A DNA stretch of 8,116 nt from an uncultured Prevotellaceae bacterium (lineage in GTDB: Bacteria; Bacteroidota; Bacteroidia; Bacteroidales; Bacteroidaceae). Where the stretch lies: assembly GCA_947303695.1 (NCBI GenBank), contig CAMYYX010000075.1, forward strand, positions 1-8,116. The letters run 5' to 3'. The notes below the pieces were generated by a model, which saw nothing but the letters and a program-made list of their open reading frames with translations, was not told the DNA's origin and ran no database searches. The position numbers and the translations under genes were made by a program. Each line of letters opens with the position of its first letter. Position 1 is the stretch's first letter. Positions 1 to 5,264 of the stretch are shown piece after piece.

Positions 1-302
1 GTCCATACATTGAGTACGCAGCAGTTCTCTGACATCTGCTCTTCAGTCATCGGACGGTTGCTTTGCTGCATAGCCTGAGGACCGTATTTATCGCATACGC
101 GAGTGCCTTTCCATTTTACGACTGGCTGTGGCGGCATGAAGCGTTCAACTTTAGCATACGGGATACCCAAGAAAGCCATCGAACCTTCCTGAATGATGCC
201 TTGAACCTGACCCGACTGGGTCTTCACAACAGGATGCTCATTTACTTGCGCAAAGCATAGTGCGGACATGGTCATGAGAGCCGCATAAACAATTCGTCTC
301 AT
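1..302 (-). CDS. Type-B carboxylesterase (para-nitrobenzyl esterase-like), secreted, N-terminal fragment
   Basis: Reading the minus strand from ATG at 302 gives 100 codons without a stop before the window edge, so only the N-terminus is present. Residues 1-18 form a signal peptide (basic MRR, hydrophobic stretch, cleavage near CFA/Q), so the enzyme is exported. After it come the family hallmarks: SGQVQG, then FLGIPYA, then RFMPPQPV, W-x-G, YGPQA, and near the edge MSENCCVLNVW, which matches the family signature 2 region. The usual form there is E-D-C-L-x-L-N; here the Asp is Asn and the Leu is Cys. The nucleophilic Ser (GxSxG) lies beyond the window, so activity cannot be judged. Such proteins are alpha/beta-hydrolases cleaving carboxylic esters; the substrate is unknown. 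The gene diverges from trmB and has its own -7 box 24 nt upstream. Confidence 0.9.
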   Translation of the reverse strand, partial: MRRIVYAALMTMSALCFAQVNEHPVVKTQSGQVQGIIQEGSMAFLGIPYAKVERFMPPQPVVKWKGTRVCDKYGPQAMQQSNRPMTEEQMSENCCVLNVW

Positions 303-324
303 ACTGTTTTGATTAGTATTATGG

Positions 325-342
325 TGCAAAGATACGAAAAAG
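325..342 (-). promoter_or_regulatory. Bacteroidota -7 promoter box for the carboxylesterase gene
   Basis: On the minus strand this segment reads CTTTTTCGTATCTTTGCA, with the -7 box TATCTTTG (consensus TAnnTTTG) at 334-327. The box ends 24 nt before the ATG at 302, a normal leader length. No good TTTG -33 element is visible at the expected 19-21 nt spacing. The segment differs by only one base from the promoter of map at 3249-3266. Confidence 0.7.
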
Positions 343-349
343 TTTATGG

Positions 350-368
350 TTTAGAGTTTAGAGTTCAA
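350..368. repeat. Two TTTAGAG heptamers plus TTCAA, inverted copy of a distant repeat
   Basis: TTTAGAG occurs twice in tandem (350-356, 357-363), followed by TTCAA. The 19-base string TTTAGAGTTTAGAGTTCAA is the exact reverse complement of 7378-7396, just before the GH115 gene. It lies between the divergent promoters of the carboxylesterase and trmB. Function unknown. Confidence 0.85.
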
Positions 369-382
369 CGTTTTGTGATGAT

Positions 383-410
383 TTTTCACTTTTCACTTTT
401 CACTTTTCAC
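383..410. repeat. Four perfect tandem TTTTCAC heptamers in the trmB promoter
   Basis: TTTTCAC is repeated four times without error (383-389, 390-396, 397-403, 404-410), followed by a run of seven T and then the -7 box of trmB at 419-426. The array therefore fills the place where a -33 element should lie. A single inverted copy, GTGAAAA, sits at 429-435 on the other side of the -7 box. Perfect short tandem repeats can change copy number by slippage, but nothing in one sequence shows that this happens here. Confidence 0.9.
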
Positions 411-418
411 TTTTTTTG

Positions 419-428
419 TAACTTTGCA
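419..428 (+). promoter_or_regulatory. Bacteroidota -7 promoter box for the trmB operon
   Basis: TAACTTTG at 419-426 (followed by CA) matches the Bacteroidota -7 consensus TAnnTTTG exactly. It ends 19 nt before the trmB ATG at 446, implying a very short leader. No clean TTTG -33 element is present at the right distance; TTTC at 398-401, inside the heptamer array, is the nearest candidate. It probably drives trmB, mrp and the HHH gene together. Confidence 0.75.
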
Positions 429-445
429 GTGAAAAAAATGCAATT

Positions 446-1216
446 ATGGGAAAAGGTAAGTTAGCGAAGTTTGCCGATATGGCAGCCAATCCATTGGTGG
501 TGGAGTGTCCGTTCTGGAAATTGAAAGCTGATGAGGGGTTTGCGTTGAAGGGGCGATGGAATGCTGATTTTTTCAAAAACGATAATCCGATTGTGTTGGA
601 GTTGGGATGTGGTCGGGGAGAGTATACTGTGGGATTGGCTCGTCAATATGCAGATATGAATTTCATAGGTGTGGACATCAAGGGTTCGCGCATGTGGCAT
701 GGAGCACAGGAGGCGTTGAACGAAGGGTTGAAGAATGTGGGCTTTCTGCGTACCAACATTGAATTCATCCATGAGATGTTCGCTTCTGACGAAGTGAGTG
801 AGATATGGCTTACGTTCAGTGACCCACAGATGAAGAAACCTACCAAGCGCCTTACGTCGACCTATTTCATGGAACGTTACCGTAAATTCCTCGTTGATGG
901 TGGATTGATCCACTTGAAGACCGACTCTAATTTCATGGCTACTTATACACGCTTGATGGCAGAGCACAACGGTCTCCCCATAGAGCAATGGACAGACGAT
1001 CTCTATCACTCAGACCTTTCAGTTTTGAACTCTCACCTCTTAACTATCCGTACTTATTACGAACAGATGTGGCTGGATCGTGGTCTTACAATCAAATACA
1101 TCAGGTTCCGTCTGCCACACGAAGGAACCCTTTCAGAACCCGATGTGGAAATCCCGATTGATGAGTACCGCTCGTACGACCATGAGGTACTGACAACTGT
1201 AAAAACAAGAAAATAA
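446..1216 (+). CDS. trmB: tRNA (guanine-N7-)-methyltransferase TrmB
   Basis: A 256-residue cytosolic enzyme that uses S-adenosylmethionine to make m7G at position 46 in the variable loop of tRNAs. The SAM-binding motif I is ELGCGRGEY (52-60), and the acidic residue closing the next strand is Asp77 in GVDIKG. The substrate loop reads WLTFSDPQMKK (121-131); LKTDS (157-161) and T-x-x-E (203-206, TYYE) are further family motifs. The loop normally reads F-P-D-P, and here the Pro is Ser125, while Asp126 is kept. The start at 446 fits the usual Bacteroidales N-terminus (MGKGKLAKFADM) and lies 19 nt after the -7 box. It is the first gene of a tight group, with only 9 nt before mrp, so the two are very likely co-transcribed. 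Confidence 0.95.
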   Translation: MGKGKLAKFADMAANPLVVECPFWKLKADEGFALKGRWNADFFKNDNPIVLELGCGRGEYTVGLARQYADMNFIGVDIKGSRMWHGAQEALNEGLKNVGFLRTNIEFIHEMFASDEVSEIWLTFSDPQMKKPTKRLTSTYFMERYRKFLVDGGLIHLKTDSNFMATYTRLMAEHNGLPIEQWTDDLYHSDLSVLNSHLLTIRTYYEQMWLDRGLTIKYIRFRLPHEGTLSEPDVEIPIDEYRSYDHEVLTTVKTRK

Positions 1217-1225
1217 GATATATCT

Positions 1226-2302
1226 ATGACAATCTATCCTAAACTGATTATGGACGCACTCACGACGGTGCGCTATCCTGGAAACGGCAAGAATCTTGTG
1301 GAGGCAGAAATGGTGGAAGACGATCTGCGGATTGATGGGATGAATGTTTCGTTCTCCCTTATCTTCCCAAAGAATCCCGACCCGTTCAGCAAGTCGGTTA
1401 TGAAAGCGGCTGAGACGGCTATCAAGACCTTCATAAGCCCAGAGGTGAACGTGACCATCAATCAGAAAACGTTGGCGCCTGAACACCAGCAAGAGGAGGA
1501 ACCACCAGTGCTGCCAGGTGTGAAACATATCATCGCAGTATCGTCGGGTAAGGGTGGTGTCGGCAAGTCGACCGTTGCTGTCAACCTCGCCATCGGATTG
1601 GCTAAGATGGGCTATCGTGTCGGATTGCTCGATACAGATATCTTCGGCCCTTCCATCCCCAAGATGTTCCAGGTAGAGGATGCGCGTCCTTATGCGGTGA
1701 ATGTGGACGGCAAGGATTTGATTGAACCTATCGAGAAATACGGGGTGAAGTTACTCTCAATCGGATTCTTCGTTGATCCAGAACAGGCTACATTGTGGCG
1801 TGGAGGAATGGCTTGTAATGCCCTGAAGCAGCTGATCACGGAGGCACAATGGGGAGAGCTCGACTACTTCGTGATGGACACCCCTCCAGGCACGAGCGAC
1901 ATCCATCTTTCGTTGATTCAGTTGTTGCAGATAACTGGGGCTGTGATTGTCAGCACACCTCAGCAAGTGGCGCTGGCTGATGCACGCAAGGGTATCAATA
2001 TGTACATGAACGAAAAGGTAAATGTGCCGATATTGGGATTGGTGGAGAACATGTCGTGGTTCACACCCGCAGAATTGCCGGATAACAAATACTACATCTT
2101 CGGCAAGGAGGGATGTAAGCAACTGGCAGAGGAACTCAATGTGCCGCTTCTGGCACAGATTCCGTTGGTACAAAGCATCTGTGAGAATGCCGACAATGGT
2201 GAGCCTCCTGTGCTTCGACCTGCATCGCCTGAGGGAATAGCCTTCATGAGTCTGGCAGCAAAAGTAGTGACGAGAGTGGATGGGTTAGAGGTAAGAGGTT
2301 AA
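1226..2302 (+). CDS. mrp: Mrp/ApbC-type Fe-S cluster carrier P-loop ATPase
   Basis: 358 residues in two parts. Residues 1 to about 85 are a MIP18/DUF59-like domain; a short Glu/Pro-rich linker (90-97) leads into a Mrp/NBP35 P-loop ATPase. The deviant Walker A is SSGKGGVGKST (106-116) with Lys109 and Lys114. LLDTDIFGPSIP (134-145) and the Walker B region FVMDTPPGTSD (215-225) complete the nucleotide site. The family carries and transfers Fe-S clusters in the cytosol as a dimer. The C-terminal CxxC that binds the bridging cluster in ApbC/Ind1 is missing: the expected region reads VENMSWFTPAELPDNKYYIF, and the only cysteines are Cys197, Cys297 and Cys319. So it is surely a family member, but classical cluster binding is uncertain. 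The last codons and the stop lie inside a 7-bp repeat (2283-2303). Confidence 0.93.
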   Translation: MTIYPKLIMDALTTVRYPGNGKNLVEAEMVEDDLRIDGMNVSFSLIFPKNPDPFSKSVMKAAETAIKTFISPEVNVTINQKTLAPEHQQEEEPPVLPGVKHIIAVSSGKGGVGKSTVAVNLAIGLAKMGYRVGLLDTDIFGPSIPKMFQVEDARPYAVNVDGKDLIEPIEKYGVKLLSIGFFVDPEQATLWRGGMACNALKQLITEAQWGELDYFVMDTPPGTSDIHLSLIQLLQITGAVIVSTPQQVALADARKGINMYMNEKVNVPILGLVENMSWFTPAELPDNKYYIFGKEGCKQLAEELNVPLLAQIPLVQSICENADNGEPPVLRPASPEGIAFMSLAAKVVTRVDGLEVRG

Positions 2303-2303
2303 A
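2283..2303. repeat. Three 7-bp repeat units covering the mrp stop codon
   Basis: GGTTAGA, GGTAAGA and GGTTAAA follow each other with exact 7-bp spacing. The units encode the last residues of Mrp (about GLEVRG), and the stop TAA lies at 2300-2302 in the third unit. Shifted by one base, the first unit reads GTTAGAG, the reverse complement of the CTCTAAC heptamers between rsmE and mazG (6399-6426). A further GGTTAAA occurs at 2319-2325, just before the next start codon. Confidence 0.75.
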
Positions 2304-2326
2304 TGTTGACACTTGAAGGTTAAAGG

Positions 2327-3223
2327 ATGGAGGAATCGAAGGCGGATAGAAGGGCTTTGATTGCGCTGGCTGTAGTGTCGGTCGTAATTATTTTGGGCAT
2401 CGTGCTGTTTGGCGGAAAGGGTGAAACACCTGCAAAGGATTCGTCAACAATTGATTCTGCCACGATGGTTGCCTTATCTGCTCCTACGACAACTCCTCAA
2501 CTTGATACTACTGCAGCACCAGCGAGTTTCGACCCCAACACGGTTGATTCTGCTGAATTAGTAGCGTTAGGGCTCCAACCTTATCAAGCTCATGCGTGGT
2601 TACGCTACAGGGAGGCTGGAGGGATGTTCTACGAACCTCAGGACATTGAACGTTTGTACACCCTCAGCGAAAGTGACATTGAACGATTGATGCCAAAAGT
2701 GAAGATACGGGCTGCTGCACATGTTCATAGAAACAATAATCGTAGAGAATGGAATCACGAAGAACAACGCAACGAGACCAGTTCTTCCATAACTTTGCAG
2801 ACAACCAACGAAACCACGTATGTCCATAAATTCGACAAGCCAACAAAAGTGGAGGTCAACACTGCCGACACAAATCTGTTGAAACGGATACCTGGAATCG
2901 GGTCGAACATCGCACGTTGGATTGTGGAGCATAGGGATAAGTTGGGAGGTTTTTACTCGGTGGACCAACTGCTTGAGGTGAAACATGTGGAACCCTCGAT
3001 GCTCGAATGGTTCAAGGTTGATAATTCATTGATTCGCCCGATTCGCTTGAATAAGATGACGTTTGCCGAGATGTCTCGTTTCCCTTATATCGGTTACGAT
3101 AAGGCAAAAGCCATCAGTAACTACCAGCGTATTTACGGTCCTATTATGGATGAGGAACAGCTTCGTGCTACCCACATCTTTACAGATGAAGAACTGGAAA
3201 AGCTGAAGAATTACATTTTTTGA
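2327..3223 (+). CDS. Membrane-anchored helix-hairpin-helix (ComEA-like) protein
   Basis: 298 residues. One hydrophobic segment (about 11-29) after a charged N-terminus anchors the protein in the inner membrane, with the rest probably outside the cytoplasm. A low-complexity Thr/Ser/Ala stretch (35-66) follows, then three related units. Unit 1 (about 68-127) has lost the glycine hairpin (ALGLQPYQAHA). Unit 2 (about 174-235) is the best, with VNTADTNLLKRIPGIGSNIA, a classic HhH hairpin. Unit 3 (about 240-298) reads RFPYIGYDKAKAI. A hydrophilic linker (130-172) separates units 1 and 2. The units resemble the ComEA DNA-binding domain, so non-specific DNA binding at the envelope is plausible, but uptake of DNA is not shown. 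It starts 24 nt after mrp and ends 59 nt before map. Its role in this operon is unknown. Confidence 0.8.
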   Translation: MEESKADRRALIALAVVSVVIILGIVLFGGKGETPAKDSSTIDSATMVALSAPTTTPQLDTTAAPASFDPNTVDSAELVALGLQPYQAHAWLRYREAGGMFYEPQDIERLYTLSESDIERLMPKVKIRAAAHVHRNNNRREWNHEEQRNETSSSITLQTTNETTYVHKFDKPTKVEVNTADTNLLKRIPGIGSNIARWIVEHRDKLGGFYSVDQLLEVKHVEPSMLEWFKVDNSLIRPIRLNKMTFAEMSRFPYIGYDKAKAISNYQRIYGPIMDEEQLRATHIFTDEELEKLKNYIF

Positions 3224-3248
3224 AACAATTCCTGCACAGGTTCGCAAT

Positions 3249-3266
3249 CTTTTTCGTAACTTTGCA
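3249..3266 (+). promoter_or_regulatory. Bacteroidota -7 promoter box for map
   Basis: The segment reads CTTTTTCGTAACTTTGCA, with TAACTTTG at 3257-3264 matching TAnnTTTG exactly. The box ends 18 nt before the ATG at 3283, nearly the same geometry as trmB. No strong -33 TTTG is visible. It supports the start at 3283 rather than an upstream TTG at 3220, which would lie before the promoter. Confidence 0.75.
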
Positions 3267-3282
3267 TCGTTTTGACAATCGT

Positions 3283-4146
3283 ATGAATATTTTCAAGAAA
3301 AATCCAAAGAACTGGCATCTGCTCAAGGGACAACCGATAACAGAGTTTGACAAACGCATCCTGAGTTTTCAGAACCAAGGAAAACTGTGTCCTTCGCGTA
3401 ACCTGATTAAGACTCCCGAACAGATTGAAGGCATCCGCAAGGCGGGTGTACTCAATACAGCCGTGCTCGACCTTGTGGCAGAGAAGATTCATGAGGGAAT
3501 GACAACAGAGGCGATCAACCGTCTGGTGCATGAGTTCACCGTCAGTCACGGAGGCATTCCTGCACCATTGAACTATGAGGGATTTCCCAAAAGCGTGTGT
3601 GTGTCGAGGAACGATGTTGTATGTCATGGCATCCCCAGCGAGGACGAGGTGTTGGAAGAGGGCGATATCGTGAACGTGGACGTAACTACCATCCTCAATG
3701 GTTACTTCGCTGATGCCAGTCGTATGTTCATCATTGGGAAAACCTCCCCTGAGCGTGAACGGTTGGTACGTGTGGCAAAGGAGTGCTTGGAGATTGGTGC
3801 AGAGGTCTGCAAACCTTTTTCTTTCGTAGGCGATATGGGTAATGCCATCGCAAAACACGCACACAAGAACGGCTACACCATCGTACGTGACCTATGTGGA
3901 CATGGTGTTGGTAATGCATTTCATGAGGAACCCGATGTGGAGCATTATGGCAAGAAGGGTACGGGTATGTTGCTGGTACCAGGTATGGTGTTCACCATCG
4001 AACCGATGGTCAATGCCGGCGATTGGGAGGTCGTGGTGGATGAAGACGACGGTTGGACTGTTTACACAGAAGACTATTCTGACTCAGCTCAGTGGGAGCA
4101 TACGTTCCTGATGACGGAAGAAGGATTGGAGATATTGACATATTAA
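3283..4146 (+). CDS. map: Type I methionine aminopeptidase with N-terminal extension
   Basis: 287 residues; removes the initiator methionine from new proteins in the cytosol. All five metal ligands are present: Asp133 (NVDVT), Asp144 (YFADAS), His207 (GHGVG), Glu240 (FTIEPM) and Glu272 (QWEHT). The two catalytic histidines are His115 (VVCHGIP) and His214 (FHEEP). Their spacing closely matches the E. coli enzyme (D97, D108, H171, E204, E235), but every position is shifted by 36, so the protein carries about 36 extra N-terminal residues. These are basic and contain one Cys; there is no SEC-C zinc motif. An in-frame TTG at 3220 would add 21 residues, but it overlaps the previous stop and precedes the promoter, so ATG 3283 is chosen. 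The neighbours tsaD and rsmE also serve translation. Confidence 0.95.
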   Translation: MNIFKKNPKNWHLLKGQPITEFDKRILSFQNQGKLCPSRNLIKTPEQIEGIRKAGVLNTAVLDLVAEKIHEGMTTEAINRLVHEFTVSHGGIPAPLNYEGFPKSVCVSRNDVVCHGIPSEDEVLEEGDIVNVDVTTILNGYFADASRMFIIGKTSPERERLVRVAKECLEIGAEVCKPFSFVGDMGNAIAKHAHKNGYTIVRDLCGHGVGNAFHEEPDVEHYGKKGTGMLLVPGMVFTIEPMVNAGDWEVVVDEDDGWTVYTEDYSDSAQWEHTFLMTEEGLEILTY

Positions 4147-4147
4147 A

Positions 4148-4203
4148 CGATAACGATAACAGCCCCCCTCCAACTCCCCCTCTATGGGGAGAGGAACGAT
4201 AAC
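4148..4203. repeat. CGATAAC repeats around a C/G-rich hairpin after map
   Basis: CGATAAC occurs at 4148-4154 and 4154-4160 (sharing one base), directly after the map stop, and once more at 4197-4203. The copies flank the hairpin element at 4161-4194. The same CGATAAC core recurs in the nonamer array at 7322-7366 upstream of GH115. Confidence 0.7.
4161..4194. repeat. C-rich/G-rich hairpin element between map and tsaD
   Basis: A C-rich strand followed by a G-rich strand can fold into a hairpin: CTCCCC (4174-4179) pairs with GGGGAG (4186-4191) across the loop CTCTAT, and CCT/AGG can add three outer pairs beyond a bulge. It looks like a dispersed intergenic repeat of the kind seen in many Bacteroidetes genomes; that is an impression from memory. 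No T-run follows, so it is not a standard intrinsic terminator, though it could protect the 3' end of the map message. Confidence 0.55.
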
Positions 4204-4224
4204 GAAAGGTCAACGTCAAGGTTA

Positions 4225-4253
4225 GTAAATGGTAAATGGTTAAATAGTAAATG
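4225..4253. repeat. GTAAATG heptamers ending in the tsaD start codon
   Basis: GTAAATG occurs at 4225-4231 and 4232-4238, followed by an 8-base variant GTTAAATA (4239-4246) and a third GTAAATG (4247-4253). The ATG of the last copy is the start codon of tsaD (4251-4253). The 5' leader of tsaD is thus almost entirely repeat. Confidence 0.8.
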
Positions 4254-5264
4254 ATATATATACTTGCAATAGAATCATCGTGTGACGACACCTCGGCAGC
4301 TGTACTGAGGGATGGTGTGTTGTTGTCGAATGTGACAGCCAGTCAGGCGGTGCATGAACAATATGGCGGAGTGGTGCCCGAATTAGCCAGTCGTGCTCAC
4401 GAGCAGAACATTGTTCCTGTGGTCGATCAGGCATTGAAGCGTGCAGGAGTGGAGAAAGAACAACTCTCTGCGATTGCTTTCACGCGAGGACCTGGATTGA
4501 TGGGAAGTCTGTTGGTGGGTGTGAACTTCGCAAAGGGGTTAGCGCTCTCGTTGGGCATTCCGCTCATCGACGTGAACCACCTACAGGGACATGTGCTAGC
4601 ACATTTCATCCGTGAGGAAGGCGAACCCTATAGTCCTCCTCCATTCCCGTTCCTCTGTCTGTTGGTCAGCGGAGGCAACAGCCAGATCATCCGTGTGAAC
4701 GCATATAACGATATGCAGATACTGGGACAAACCATTGATGATGCAGCAGGTGAAGCCATCGATAAGTGTTCTAAGGTGATGGGACTGGGTTACCCGGGAG
4801 GCCCTATCATCGACCGTTTGGCTCGTCAGGGTAATCCTGATGCCTATCAGTTTGCCAAACCGAATATTCCTGGATATGATTACAGTTTCTCAGGGTTGAA
4901 GACCTCGTTCCTCTATTCTCTACGAGATTGGTTGAAGGATGACCCTGACTTCATTGAGCATCATAAAGAAGACCTTGCGGCATCACTCGAGAAAACCATC
5001 GTGGATATCCTGATGAAGAAACTGCGGATGGCTGTGAAAGAGACAGGCATTACACACGTAGCGGTGGCAGGAGGCGTGAGTGCCAATAACGGATTGCGCA
5101 ATGCATTTCACGATTATGCTCGTCGTTATGGCTGGACAGTATATATTCCGAAGTTCAGTTACACAACCGATAATGCAGCGATGATAGGTATTGCCGGTCA
5201 TTTTAAATATCAAGATCATGAATACTGCGACATCAATTCACCAGCATTTGCTCGAATGCAATAA
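4251..5264 (+). CDS. tsaD: tRNA N6-threonylcarbamoyladenosine synthase subunit TsaD
   Basis: 337 residues, the normal length for bacterial TsaD (Kae1/Qri7 family). With TsaB and TsaE it moves the threonylcarbamoyl group from threonylcarbamoyl-AMP to A37 of tRNAs reading ANN codons. Metal ligands are His110 and His114 (NHLQGH) and Asp307 (TTDNAAM). Nucleotide-binding ASKHA-fold motifs are IESSCDDTS (8-15), LVSGGNSQ (138-145), GQTIDDAAGEAIDK (159-172) and GGVSANNG (274-281). The N-terminus MIYILAIESSCDDT fixes the start at 4251, which is itself the end of a heptamer repeat. The C-terminal 15 codons overlap pncC in another frame. No -7 box is visible in the 104-nt gap after map, so it may be read through from map. 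Confidence 0.97.
   Translation: MIYILAIESSCDDTSAAVLRDGVLLSNVTASQAVHEQYGGVVPELASRAHEQNIVPVVDQALKRAGVEKEQLSAIAFTRGPGLMGSLLVGVNFAKGLALSLGIPLIDVNHLQGHVLAHFIREEGEPYSPPPFPFLCLLVSGGNSQIIRVNAYNDMQILGQTIDDAAGEAIDKCSKVMGLGYPGGPIIDRLARQGNPDAYQFAKPNIPGYDYSFSGLKTSFLYSLRDWLKDDPDFIEHHKEDLAASLEKTIVDILMKKLRMAVKETGITHVAVAGGVSANNGLRNAFHDYARRYGWTVYIPKFSYTTDNAAMIGIAGHFKYQDHEYCDINSPAFARMQ

Noticed and set aside
63..260. Plus-strand open frame of 65 codons
   Set aside because: It lies antisense to the carboxylesterase N-terminus, which has a signal peptide and clear family motifs.
383..410. CRISPR-like array
   Set aside because: Units are 7 bp with no spacers; this is a simple tandem repeat. The same holds for the other heptamer and nonamer arrays.
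461..1009. Minus-strand open frame of 182 codons
   Set aside because: Antisense shadow of trmB; the protein has no recognisable motif and trmB motifs are intact on the plus strand.
3231..3254. CCTG-CA-CAGG followed by a T-run, as a terminator after the HHH gene
   Set aside because: A four-pair stem with a two-base loop is too weak, and the T-run belongs to the map promoter segment.
3220..3282. Upstream TTG start adding 21 residues to map
   Set aside because: It overlaps the stop of the preceding gene and lies upstream of the -7 box at 3257-3264, so it would not be in the message from that promoter.
3211..3864. Minus-strand open frame of 217 codons
   Set aside because: Antisense to map, whose full set of metal ligands shows which strand is coding.
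4174..4191. Hairpin after map as an intrinsic terminator
   Set aside because: The stem is good, but no T-run follows; it is kept only as a repeat/hairpin element.
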